NCBI GenBank assembly: GCA_039105265.1
Contig: JAPFFF010000004.1
Location: 4,402,001 to 4,466,000 of the forward strand
Reading direction: 5' to 3'
Length of the DNA stretch: 64,000 nt
Origin: Tritrichomonas musculus
Lineage: Eukaryota > Parabasalia > Tritrichomonadida > Tritrichomonadidae
Shown here: in pieces, positions 47,961 through 56,784 of the stretch
How positions within the stretch are numbered: the stretch's first letter is position 1
How the letters are laid out: every line of letters begins with the position of its first letter
Notes under the pieces: model-generated
The model's input: the letters and a program-made list of their open reading frames with translations, nothing else
What the model was told of the DNA's origin: nothing
The model's database searches: none
Translations under genes and position numbers: made by a program

Positions 47961-47995
47961 ATGAACTCATTTAATGATTACCATCAATTGATGTT

Positions 47996-48223
47996 TCATT
48001 TATTAGACAATTCATTTAATTCATTCTCAAGTTGATGAACTTTATTTTTGAGGCTGTTGATGTCTTCGATAAGAGACTCACGAACGGCAAGACCATCAGA
48101 CCCCAACATTCCTGATTTGATATTGTTGAGACATTGTTTGTAATCATAACACTTTTCTTTTAATCCTCGTTTGATTCGTTTTAGTTCTGGTATTTCTTTC
48201 TTGTATTCTGTTAGTTCACTCAT
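47996..48223 (-). CDS. Small coiled-coil Maverick protein
   Basis: A 75-aa protein. The second half is a clear coiled coil (LIEDINSLKNKVHQLENELN). It is divergent from the 48238 gene with 14 bases between the starts. It is the first gene inside the inverted repeat. No family recognised. Confidence 0.5.
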   Translation of the reverse strand: MSELTEYKKEIPELKRIKRGLKEKCYDYKQCLNNIKSGMLGSDGLAVRESLIEDINSLKNKVHQLENELNELSNK

Positions 48224-48237
48224 TTAATAACAATTAA

Positions 48238-48471
48238 ATGTCTGCTATTAATCAAATGAGAACCATTCATGATGATAAACACAAAAACTATTTTGATAGA
48301 TTACAATTAACGATGCAAAAGAAGAGAACAAAAATAAACTCAGCTCCGACAGTGAAATGTTATAATGAAAAAGGAAATATATTTCATGAACCTCCACCAA
48401 AAACGACTAAATCATTAAATCATCATGATTCACTTAATCATTCGGTGGTTGTCAGGAGCAACAACATTTAA
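48238..48471 (+). CDS. Small basic Maverick protein
   Basis: A 77-aa basic protein (MQKKRTKINSAPTVKC) with a Pro/His-rich tail. It overlaps the next reverse-strand gene tail to tail by 42 bases. Basic small proteins of Polintons may be virion core components; here that is only a possibility. Confidence 0.42.
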   Translation: MSAINQMRTIHDDKHKNYFDRLQLTMQKKRTKINSAPTVKCYNEKGNIFHEPPPKTTKSLNHHDSLNHSVVVRSNNI

Positions 48472-48906
48472 AATGTATTCATTAATGACTTTTGATTGTT
48501 GGTCAACAACATTTGAAAGCTTATTGATATGTTCTTCAAGTATTTTATTTTTGTTGTTCAATTGATTGATTTGTTCAGTGAATTCATTCAATGATTCCTT
48601 TATCAATGATATATCAGCCTTGATGTTGTCGTTTTCAAGTGTTTTAGTGATTGTGTTCCCAACTTTCTTCAAATAAATGTCGCCACCACATCGTTTACCG
48701 TCTGTACAATTACGTTTAGTGATTTTGTATTCATTACCGTCATTAGTGATGATTTTATAAATCTTGTTCAAATAGTTAGTAGTTTGTGATTTCATTTGCT
48801 CGATATTCTTTTGATAGAACAAATTGAACTCTTCAACTGATTTAAACACTTTTGATTCATTAATGTTTTCGTTTATTACTTTAAGTTCATTGATGTTATC
48901 ATTCAT
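48430..48906 (-). CDS. Coiled-coil Maverick protein with a small Cys pair
   Basis: A 158-aa protein. Residues 1-45 are helical, a middle segment holds NCTDGKRCGGDIYLKK near 63-78, and 90-150 is coiled coil (QINQLNNKNKILEEHINKL). The layout suggests an oligomeric structural or accessory protein. The left-copy counterpart lies outside the window. Confidence 0.5.
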   Translation of the reverse strand: MNDNINELKVINENINESKVFKSVEEFNLFYQKNIEQMKSQTTNYLNKIYKIITNDGNEYKITKRNCTDGKRCGGDIYLKKVGNTITKTLENDNIKADISLIKESLNEFTEQINQLNNKNKILEEHINKLSNVVDQQSKVINEYILNVVAPDNHRMIK

Positions 48907-48942
48907 TTATATTCAATTTAAATCATTATTTTTCATTGTTTT

Positions 48943-49197
48943 TCATTTAACTTCATTCAGTATTGATTTACCAAATTTACCTACTTTGTCGACAGCATTT
49001 AATCCTGTATCAATTGCGTCAACTACTTGACCAACACCAGGAATGAATTGTGTGATTGGTTTGACTCTGTCCATGATTTGCTTTCCAACATCAACAACTT
49101 TTGGAATTGCTTTAACTGCTTTCTGAGCGAATGATTTGACTTTACCGCCAATTGATTTAAATGCGTTCTTGATTTTGTTGAATATACCGACACCCAT
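48943..49197 (-). CDS. 84-aa amphipathic, membrane-active candidate
   Basis: A short basic protein with repeated amphipathic helices (IFNKIKNAFKSIGGKVKSF, AVKAIPKVVDVGKQI) and a central glycine-proline hinge (PGVGQVVDAIDTG). Such sequences recall adenovirus protein VI or antimicrobial-type peptides that disrupt membranes during entry. It lies divergent from the capsid gene, 49 bases apart, where a virion protein is expected. The function is inferred from composition only. Confidence 0.55.
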   Translation of the reverse strand: MGVGIFNKIKNAFKSIGGKVKSFAQKAVKAIPKVVDVGKQIMDRVKPITQFIPGVGQVVDAIDTGLNAVDKVGKFGKSILNEVK

Positions 49198-49246
49198 AAT
49201 TTAATTGATGATAAAAGTGATTTATTTCCTTTTTATTCAATCATAA

Positions 49247-51190
49247 ATGTTATATAGAAACGAGAGAGCTCATAATCTTCGCACTGAAACAGGAAACGTT
49301 CTTCATGCATTTGAAGAGATGAGAAACATGATTAATGTCAATGACGGTACACGTTCATTTTCATTTAGAACTGTTGACTGTCATGACCAACCAGCTCCGT
49401 TTACAGCTGGTCAATATTCGCAAATCAGTTTAACACATCCTGACCACTTCGTAAGTGATATTGATAAAGGTTTCTTAACATTTCATGTTAAATTAGATTT
49501 ATCATTGAATACAGATATGAGTAAATTAAATGAAATCAATGACCCCAACAACTTGTACAAACTGTTTGTCGGTTTCAAATCATCAAACCAGTTGTTTGAC
49601 AGGTTAGAGATTCTTCATAATAATGTCAATGTCGGATACCAACAGAATGAATGCATTCGTGAAGGCTTCTTGTATTCTTCAGTTAAACCAGAAGCCGAGA
49701 AGAAACGCCGCAGATTCGTTCATTCATTGTGGGAAAACATTAGCAACTATTCACAGACACATGCAGGAGTTTATGTTAACTTGAATTCATTTAAGAACAC
49801 TGGAAGAAGTGAAGTCGAATTTGATTTGAATGTTCCTTTTGATGATTTGCTCGCATTACAAGCATTTGATTTATTCCCTAATGGAATCATTGGTGATTTA
49901 TCAATTCGTTTTCAAGTCAGTCCAGCTGGTCTTGTTTGGGCAGTATTAGACCCTTACACAGTTGCTGAAGCAAAAGTATTTCTTGAAGACAATGATTCAA
50001 TATCGATGGAAGAATTAAACAGACTAAAGGAAATCAAGGCACGAGGACACCTCAAACATCAATTCACACAAATCGGTAATCAAGCTGTGATTCCAGGACC
50101 TGGAGACAATCCAGACCCACCATCACCTGAACCAACACCAACGAAATATCAATTGAAGTATGAAGTTAGAGAACAATACGTATCTGCATCTGGAGGTGAT
50201 TTCGATGAACTGATTGAAAATTGTTCATTAATATTTAGCTTTACTGATGATGAATTTACTGAACTTGGAATTGAAAAGACTGATGATAATAAAGCAATTT
50301 GTCAAGCCCATTATACCAAAGAACATGGTAAATTACCTCAACCATCACATGCAGGTCATGTTTACGTTAACTTTGTATCTAAAACTGAAGCCAACAAGTT
50401 GATGAGCGCTCATTATTCAAAACAAACAGCGACATTAACTGTTAATCAAATGACAATCATGGCTTGTAAATCTAATATGCAAGGCTTTGGTGTTTGTGAA
50501 GCTACAAGACAAGGAATTGAAGACATTTTAAGACAAGGTTTAATCATTCCTTCACAAAAAGTTGATTATCATGCTTTCCCAATCGCTCCAGCAGCTAACG
50601 GAATCAAGTCAACATTGAATATCCCATTAATCAATGCAACTAATTTATCAATCATGTTTCCAAAGCATCATAATGATTTAACTGTCTTTGAAAACCCAGT
50701 TTATCAAAATTGTTTCTTGAATATTGGTGGAAAGAACTTCCCAGACGAAAACGTTTCAACTATTGGTGCACGATTCTTTGAAAATCAATTAACGGCTGGT
50801 GATTTAGATGCAATCACTCTTTCATGCACAAAGGAATTTGAAGATTCGATGACAATGCCAAAGAATGACGCGAATGGTAAGAGATACAACAACACAATCA
50901 GTGATGCAACATCATTTGTTTTCAACATTCAAACTGAACGAGCGAGTGCAGGATATTGTTATGATGGACTTGATGGAGGTTTCGGAAACGTTCAGATACA
51001 AGTCAATGGAATGCCTATCTATACTGGAGATGATGACACATATTTCAATGTTGTTGAACCAAACGGAACAATTGTCAGACCTCCTCCCGTTCAACTTTGG
51101 ATAACTAGAGATTCTTATTTCAAACTATCATTGGAAGGCTTGGAATATGTTGATGACGAATCACCACAAGGAAGCCAAGCAAATGAATAA
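49247..51190 (+). CDS. Major capsid protein (double jelly-roll candidate)
   Basis: A 647-aa protein, the only one of suitable size and composition for the Polinton major capsid. It is rich in beta-type phrases (GFLTFHVKLDLSL, VEFDLNVPFDDL, PVQLWITRDSYFKLSLEG). A Pro-rich loop (PGDNPDPPSPEPTPT) near 285-300 could link or decorate two jelly-roll halves. The C-terminal third matches the fragment at 1-621. A T-rich leader (CTTTTTATTC) lies 19 bases upstream. Capsid identity comes from gene order and size, not from a motif. Confidence 0.75.
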   Translation: MLYRNERAHNLRTETGNVLHAFEEMRNMINVNDGTRSFSFRTVDCHDQPAPFTAGQYSQISLTHPDHFVSDIDKGFLTFHVKLDLSLNTDMSKLNEINDPNNLYKLFVGFKSSNQLFDRLEILHNNVNVGYQQNECIREGFLYSSVKPEAEKKRRRFVHSLWENISNYSQTHAGVYVNLNSFKNTGRSEVEFDLNVPFDDLLALQAFDLFPNGIIGDLSIRFQVSPAGLVWAVLDPYTVAEAKVFLEDNDSISMEELNRLKEIKARGHLKHQFTQIGNQAVIPGPGDNPDPPSPEPTPTKYQLKYEVREQYVSASGGDFDELIENCSLIFSFTDDEFTELGIEKTDDNKAICQAHYTKEHGKLPQPSHAGHVYVNFVSKTEANKLMSAHYSKQTATLTVNQMTIMACKSNMQGFGVCEATRQGIEDILRQGLIIPSQKVDYHAFPIAPAANGIKSTLNIPLINATNLSIMFPKHHNDLTVFENPVYQNCFLNIGGKNFPDENVSTIGARFFENQLTAGDLDAITLSCTKEFEDSMTMPKNDANGKRYNNTISDATSFVFNIQTERASAGYCYDGLDGGFGNVQIQVNGMPIYTGDDDTYFNVVEPNGTIVRPPPVQLWITRDSYFKLSLEGLEYVDDESPQGSQANE

Positions 51191-51232
51191 AAATAATGAT
51201 TTAATTTAATGATTAAGTTTTTAAATTGATTT

Positions 51233-51242
51233 TTTATTTTTG
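51233..51242 (+). promoter_or_regulatory. TTTATTTTTG motif upstream of HNH gene
   Basis: A perfect TTTATTTTTG eight bases before ATG 51251. It appears to travel with the HNH gene, because the left element lacks both. Confidence 0.45.
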
Positions 51243-51250
51243 TTTCATAA

Positions 51251-51859
51251 ATGACAGAACAAGCAGCTGAGTTTGTACAATTAAAAGACTTTGATGATTA
51301 TGAAATATTATCTGTTTATCCTTTCACAATCAGACGAAAAGACAATCATCATGAAGTTAGTGAATCATATGTAAATGGATATTTAAGAGTTCCATTAAAT
51401 CGAAAATCTTATAAGAAACATATTCTAATTGGTAAACAATTCATTCCAAATGATGACCCAGAACACAAAACACAAATCGACCATATAAATCATCAAAGAG
51501 ATGATAATCATTTATCAAATCTTCGTTGGGTTTCTCAAGCTGAGAATCTAAGCAATAAATCATCGTTTAAGAAAGCTCAATATGAATTCGTTGATGATAT
51601 ACCTGATGATGCATTAATGATTGATTTTTATGAAACACGAACTGAGCGACATGAATTTGAAGAACATAAATATTATTATTATCATGATGAATCAAATGAA
51701 GATATCTTTTATTCTAAACTTACAGATAATTTATACAAGATATTACACATTAATATAGCAAAATCAGGAGCTAAAAATATTTGTGCACGAACAACTAACA
51801 ATAAATATATAACAATATCTATAAATCGATTCAAGTTTCAACATAATTTGATTGAATAA
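51251..51859 (+). CDS. HNH endonuclease between capsid and integrase
   Basis: A 202-aa HNH protein of the same family as 14103-14744 and 59986-60624. An N-terminal NUMOD4-like module (DDYEILSVYPFTIRRK), then DHINHQRDDNHLSNLRWVSQ as the nuclease core near 78-97, then the YEFVDDIPDD, IDFYETRT and YYYYHDES blocks. In the left element the corresponding gap is 58 bases and has no such gene. Sequence after the HNH stop matches that 58-base gap, so the gene sits as an added cassette. Confidence 0.87.
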   Translation: MTEQAAEFVQLKDFDDYEILSVYPFTIRRKDNHHEVSESYVNGYLRVPLNRKSYKKHILIGKQFIPNDDPEHKTQIDHINHQRDDNHLSNLRWVSQAENLSNKSSFKKAQYEFVDDIPDDALMIDFYETRTERHEFEEHKYYYYHDESNEDIFYSKLTDNLYKILHINIAKSGAKNICARTTNNKYITISINRFKFQHNLIE

Positions 51860-51889
51860 ATGATTAAATAATCATCATTAAATAATATC

Positions 51890-51899
51890 TTTATTTTTG
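51890..51899 (+). promoter_or_regulatory. TTTATTTTTG motif upstream of integrase
   Basis: A perfect TTTATTTTTG eight bases before the integrase ATG, as in the left copy. Confidence 0.45.
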
Positions 51900-51907
51900 C
51901 GATTCAA

Positions 51908-52996
51908 ATGGAAGACTACAAAGAATCAATCAACTATCCTTTCAAATCTAAATACAAGTACATCAAAGACACAAACATTAAAACAGAGCCCTATATTAAG
52001 GATTACCAATTGAAGACAGTAAAGAAACTATCAAAACCTGACTTCTCATTTGAACCGTATGCGTACGAAATTGATATAATGTTTGCATTAAACAAAGCTT
52101 ATCTCGTCCTAATCAATGTAAACACCAAATACCTAATTGTTGAACCAATTGATTACAAGTCTGAGTATTATGTAATCAAAGTAATTGATAAACTAGTCAA
52201 TAAAAGAAATATCAGAATTGAAACAATTAAATGTGATGGTGAAAAGGCTTTTATATCAAATGCATTCAAAAGTTATTGCAACGGTGAAGAGCAAAGATAT
52301 CAATTAGACAAACACACAATTAAATTCAAAGCTCCTAACAAAATAAAGTTAATCATTGATGATTCACCTTTCACGAATGCGCATAAATGTGTTGATGCAG
52401 TAATCAGAACATTAAGAAATGCTTTTGGTCAATCACAACAACGAATGACAAACAATGTATTGATGCAACAAATGGTTGAATGGTACAATAACACGCCTCA
52501 TTCATCTCTTCGCTTATTGAATCCTTTATACACATCATTTGACGAAGAAACTGATGAATACCTTGACAAACGACAATCAAAATACATTTATCTAACACCT
52601 CAACAGATGCAAGACGACCGCGACCTTGAATGGCAATATATAAGAGCGAAATCAATGCAATTGAAAGAGATTCAACAAAAACAAAGATTTAAAGGTCTTC
52701 TGTCATACAAACCCAAAAATATAATACTCATTCACACCGATTACGGAAAAACAGAAAAGAAACATGAAAAGCGACGAAGAGTGTTCAATGAACTTGCTGA
52801 ATTCATTTGTTATGAATCAGGAAACGTTAAATGTAAACTATTAAATCCTTTGCGTCAAACTAACAAAACACTGAAGAACAAAACAATAATAACAGTTCCA
52901 ATCATGTACACAAAATATGTTTGTTCATCAATAGATGCTTTGAATGATGATTATAAAGTATTCTTTTTGACTTATAAAACGCAAAATGAAAGCTAA
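51908..52996 (+). CDS. Retroviral-type (rve/DDE) integrase of Maverick
   Basis: A 362-aa integrase, sister to 680-1756. The same blocks are present: YEIDIMFALNKAYLVLI, IKCDGEKAF, VDAVIRTLRNAFG and WYNNTPHSSLRLLNP. Differences cluster at the extreme N-terminus and near residue 120, while the last 150 residues are almost identical. The end overlaps the start of the 52986 gene by eleven bases, as in the left copy. Confidence 0.88.
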   Translation: MEDYKESINYPFKSKYKYIKDTNIKTEPYIKDYQLKTVKKLSKPDFSFEPYAYEIDIMFALNKAYLVLINVNTKYLIVEPIDYKSEYYVIKVIDKLVNKRNIRIETIKCDGEKAFISNAFKSYCNGEEQRYQLDKHTIKFKAPNKIKLIIDDSPFTNAHKCVDAVIRTLRNAFGQSQQRMTNNVLMQQMVEWYNNTPHSSLRLLNPLYTSFDEETDEYLDKRQSKYIYLTPQQMQDDRDLEWQYIRAKSMQLKEIQQKQRFKGLLSYKPKNIILIHTDYGKTEKKHEKRRRVFNELAEFICYESGNVKCKLLNPLRQTNKTLKNKTIITVPIMYTKYVCSSIDALNDDYKVFFLTYKTQNES

Positions 52997-53336
52997 ACAA
53001 CCAATCACAAAACGATACTATCACACACAATCAAAAGATTTTAATCTTCCTGATGATTTCGTTTATAGTCGCAACAAGAAGTACATTGTTGTTCAGTATT
53101 GTGGGGCTGTTGTCAATCAACATATTGTCGGTGATTTGATGGTTCATTCAGATATAGTTGAATTCATGCCTTTCTGTGACCATTTCATTATGCTTGCTAA
53201 CAGACGACAAACGAAATATCGAAAATATGAGTGTCTGAACAACACAAAAAAAGAATATCATTTATGGTTCACAGATATGAAAGGAAACGTTATTGAACCT
53301 GAATCATTTATATTCAGTTGTCTTTTGATTTATTAA
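52986..53336 (+). CDS. Small conserved Maverick protein, candidate minor capsid/jelly-roll
   Basis: A 116-aa protein identical to 1746-2096 over its full length although the DNA differs at several silent positions. That pattern shows selection on the protein. See the left copy for the jelly-roll-like C-terminus (FTDMKGNVIEP). Confidence 0.52.
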   Translation: MKAKQPITKRYYHTQSKDFNLPDDFVYSRNKKYIVVQYCGAVVNQHIVGDLMVHSDIVEFMPFCDHFIMLANRRQTKYRKYECLNNTKKEYHLWFTDMKGNVIEPESFIFSCLLIY

Positions 53337-53348
53337 TGACTATTCAAA

Positions 53349-54467
53349 ATGGATTCTCATGTATTTTATTTAAATCCGAATCAATTGGCTGATATGAGTA
53401 ATTATAAAATTAATGGTGTAGCACCGATTGCATTTGCTATGATTACGACTACTGAATCAAGGTCAATTTATATTTTTCCATCAACTTTTACATTTCCGAG
53501 GCAAGTTCAAAGTATTTATAAAGGTACAACATTAACGACTAGACCTGCATGGATGTTATATTTAATTGGTGATGGAATTTATAGTCCGTCATACATATTT
53601 ATACGAAAGATACTACCAGGATTTCAAGAACCTGTATTTGTATTATTAAATGATAACACACCTAAAGATATAACAAATTATTATGTAGAATATGATGGTG
53701 AAGCTTATTTTAATAGAGTAAATTTCGCTTTTACTTATGAGGTATTCATGAATGCATTTAATAATATAATTACTGCAGCTGATACAGGTTATAATCCTAA
53801 TGCAAATAAAACATATATATCATTCACCGTTTATGATAATCCAAACTTAATACCGATAATTGATTTCTATGATAACACAGAACCAGGTTCTGACACCAAT
53901 GATATTAGAATACAAACAATGAGCGATTTAAATCAAAATACGAATTATAAACCGAAGAAACCTGCACATTTAGGTTTTCGAAATGATACTATATTCACTG
54001 AATATCCTATATTCAAACCAAATATAAAACCCGATAACGAAACAACAACAAATGAAACAACAGAAAATATTAAATCATTAACTCCCAATCCACCAAGAAA
54101 GCATAAATCAAAAGAAAATGATAACAAAGTTCATTTTTCAGCATCAGCCATAAGTACAAAACCAAATTATCCAACAAGCTATGAACCTATGGAAATTGAA
54201 GACGATTGGCATGTAAGAAATCAAAATCAATCACAAGGCTTTTATTTTGAAACACCAAATCCTAATAAGACATCAAATTATTCTGAACGACAACAAAACA
54301 TAAATAATGATACTTTTGAAGACTTGTCAACTTCACTTGATAATCAGCAAGACCAGAAGAAACAACCACAATCAACAAAACGTTTTAGTTTTAGAATCGT
54401 TTCAGACCCAAATGACAAAAATAATAATAATAATAATAACAATAATGGAGGTTTTGATTTAAATTAA
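53349..54467 (+). CDS. Maverick protein of unknown function with disordered Asn-rich tail
   Basis: A 372-aa protein differing from 2109-3227 at four residues only, all in the second half. The globular N-terminal half is identical. The Asn-coding microsatellite at its end (about 54420-54448) has the same length in both copies, unusual for a repeat unless the copies separated recently or were converted. Confidence 0.6.
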   Translation: MDSHVFYLNPNQLADMSNYKINGVAPIAFAMITTTESRSIYIFPSTFTFPRQVQSIYKGTTLTTRPAWMLYLIGDGIYSPSYIFIRKILPGFQEPVFVLLNDNTPKDITNYYVEYDGEAYFNRVNFAFTYEVFMNAFNNIITAADTGYNPNANKTYISFTVYDNPNLIPIIDFYDNTEPGSDTNDIRIQTMSDLNQNTNYKPKKPAHLGFRNDTIFTEYPIFKPNIKPDNETTTNETTENIKSLTPNPPRKHKSKENDNKVHFSASAISTKPNYPTSYEPMEIEDDWHVRNQNQSQGFYFETPNPNKTSNYSERQQNINNDTFEDLSTSLDNQQDQKKQPQSTKRFSFRIVSDPNDKNNNNNNNNNGGFDLN

Positions 54468-56762
54468 TTATTCATTATTCATTCTTTGATGTAATGGTTT
54501 AAGATTAACAGCAAAATTATCATATTTATTTTTGTTCTGCAATTTACTTTCTTTGAGTTGTGCTTTGAATGCTGTGTATCCACAATTTGGATATATATCT
54601 CTTTCTATTGCTGCGGTGATTCGTTTAATGAAATTATCTTTAACGTTCTTAATATCTTCTGGCGTTGCTTCTTTAATTCCTTCTGCATTTCGTTTCAACC
54701 TGTTATATCCTTCTTGCTTACTTACATCAACATTGAAACCAACACCAAAGACAACATAATCAATGTAATGCATTAATTCAGTAAATTGTTTACCCCATTG
54801 ACTTGGTTCAGCCTTTAATTCTCCTGATGTGATATCAATAGCTTTATCAATAATCTTCTCAACATATGATTGAACATTCTTTCCTAATACTGAAACATAT
54901 TCTTTATTGTTCTGTTGTTTCCAATATGTCCATTGTTCATATGTTAATATCTTTCCATTGAACTTATTGTCTTGAATTAGTTCTTTGAAAGGAGCATCAA
55001 AGAGATAAGCAAATAACATATTTGATACAGCAAGGTAATTGATGAGTTTCTTCAAAGGAGATAATACAAAGAATTGTTCGTCATTCCAATACACTTTCCA
55101 GACTTTAGAAAAGATTGATGACCAATAAGAACTTGGTGTAATACGTTTGCTGACTCTTGCTTTTCCCAGACCCATAGGACCGTAATAATTTTCTAGCTCT
55201 TGCATTTCTTTTCCCTTTGTTAATTTGTATTGACCAGCATCCCAATCAATTTTCTTGATATCTTTATCAAATAATGATTGAATCCATTTATTGAACGGCA
55301 TTTCTTTTCTTTCTTGTTTTGTTTTAATAACAGATTTCCAAACTTTCTTGTAAGGAGAAGCAAATACAAGCTTGTATCCGTTAATGATTGAAGGATTACC
55401 GTTCCTATCAATTAAAACAACATCATCAACTTTATCACCGTTCAAGTCTGTTATTGAGTTTCCTAACGGGTCTTTGGCATTTTCTGGTAATAAACGATAT
55501 CTTGGTTTACCGTCTTTATCAACTGAATTCTTACAGTATTCAATAGCTGTATCACGACAAGCTGCATTCGGAATGTATTTGATTCTGAAGTTTCCGTTAA
55601 TAATCATATCAATAAATTTATCTCTGTAATAGGATATATTACCACCAACCCGAGGTATTTCAAGCTTGTCAAATGAATCCTTTAATGTTGAGTTAACAAG
55701 AGGCATATCTTTTTTATCACGACGTCCGCGAGTATTCTTTGAGGGTTGCTTTGCATTTCTTATTAATTCATCAAGTATTTCATCATCTGCTTTGTTATCT
55801 TCTGCATATCCTTTGTATTTCCTTGCAAAAGGTGATTTAATTTCTTGTGCTTCTTCTTCATTATCAACATATCTGTATGGTTGTTTTGCAGGTGTTTTTG
55901 TATATCTGTATGCTTCGGTTGCTGCTTCATCATCATCATGCCAATCATCTAATTCATCATCATATAATGATTGAAGAGGTCCGTTATTATTGTTGTTGTC
56001 GTCTGCCATTTTATTAGTTGAAAAATTATTTTTATTGTGTTCCTTTGATGGTTCAATAAAAGAATCAGATAAATCATCGTTTTTCAATATTAATGACTCA
56101 GAATCTGATTCGCTTAATGTTATATTAAGTAATGAATCTTCACTGTCTTTAGGCAATTGTATTGTCGAGTCATTTTCATCAGAATCACTCGGAGTTATGC
56201 GTTTTCTTCTTGGTGTTCTTCGTTTATTAGTATCAAGTGTTGGTTCATGTATGCTTGTTCTCTTTCTTCTTCCTTTGTTGGTTTGTGGTGTTTGACTCTT
56301 TCTCGGTGGTTTGATGGGTGATGAACGAAAACCATCAGAACTATAATTCAAATCATCGTTGACAACAATATTGAAGTAATTGATAATTGTATCAAGACTT
56401 TTTTTATCTGTTGTGTACTCTTTTAAACTAAGGAATCGATTGCCTTTACTTTTAATACCTGCATTGATTTTGTTCATCAATGAAACAAATCGACGAAACT
56501 TGACTTTCATTTCACGAATCTTTCCCACACTTCTTCCTGTATATTCATTGTTTTGTATTTGATACAACAAATTAATTAAATCATTGGGGTGTTCTAGTTT
56601 GTATGTACTGAGAAACGTGTTCTTAAAATAATCTATCGGGTCCTCTAGTTCTTCATCATCATCAGGTTTAGATACCTCACTATCAAATATAGTTTCATCA
56701 TCAATATTACTTAAATCTAATTCAAAGCTATCAGATGAATTATTTTTATCTTGTTTTGACAT
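54468..56762 (-). CDS. Large acidic-headed Maverick protein, function unknown
   Basis: A 764-aa protein, sister of 3228-5519 and more than 98% identical. Most changes fall in the acidic low-complexity head around residues 190-300; the C-terminal domain is almost unchanged. It is divergent from the fibre gene with 22 bases between starts, again as in the left copy, so the two may be expressed together. Confidence 0.6.
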   Translation of the reverse strand: MSKQDKNNSSDSFELDLSNIDDETIFDSEVSKPDDDEELEDPIDYFKNTFLSTYKLEHPNDLINLLYQIQNNEYTGRSVGKIREMKVKFRRFVSLMNKINAGIKSKGNRFLSLKEYTTDKKSLDTIINYFNIVVNDDLNYSSDGFRSSPIKPPRKSQTPQTNKGRRKRTSIHEPTLDTNKRRTPRRKRITPSDSDENDSTIQLPKDSEDSLLNITLSESDSESLILKNDDLSDSFIEPSKEHNKNNFSTNKMADDNNNNNGPLQSLYDDELDDWHDDDEAATEAYRYTKTPAKQPYRYVDNEEEAQEIKSPFARKYKGYAEDNKADDEILDELIRNAKQPSKNTRGRRDKKDMPLVNSTLKDSFDKLEIPRVGGNISYYRDKFIDMIINGNFRIKYIPNAACRDTAIEYCKNSVDKDGKPRYRLLPENAKDPLGNSITDLNGDKVDDVVLIDRNGNPSIINGYKLVFASPYKKVWKSVIKTKQERKEMPFNKWIQSLFDKDIKKIDWDAGQYKLTKGKEMQELENYYGPMGLGKARVSKRITPSSYWSSIFSKVWKVYWNDEQFFVLSPLKKLINYLAVSNMLFAYLFDAPFKELIQDNKFNGKILTYEQWTYWKQQNNKEYVSVLGKNVQSYVEKIIDKAIDITSGELKAEPSQWGKQFTELMHYIDYVVFGVGFNVDVSKQEGYNRLKRNAEGIKEATPEDIKNVKDNFIKRITAAIERDIYPNCGYTAFKAQLKESKLQNKNKYDNFAVNLKPLHQRMNNE

Positions 56763-56784
56763 TGTTTAGTTTCTAATAAATTGA

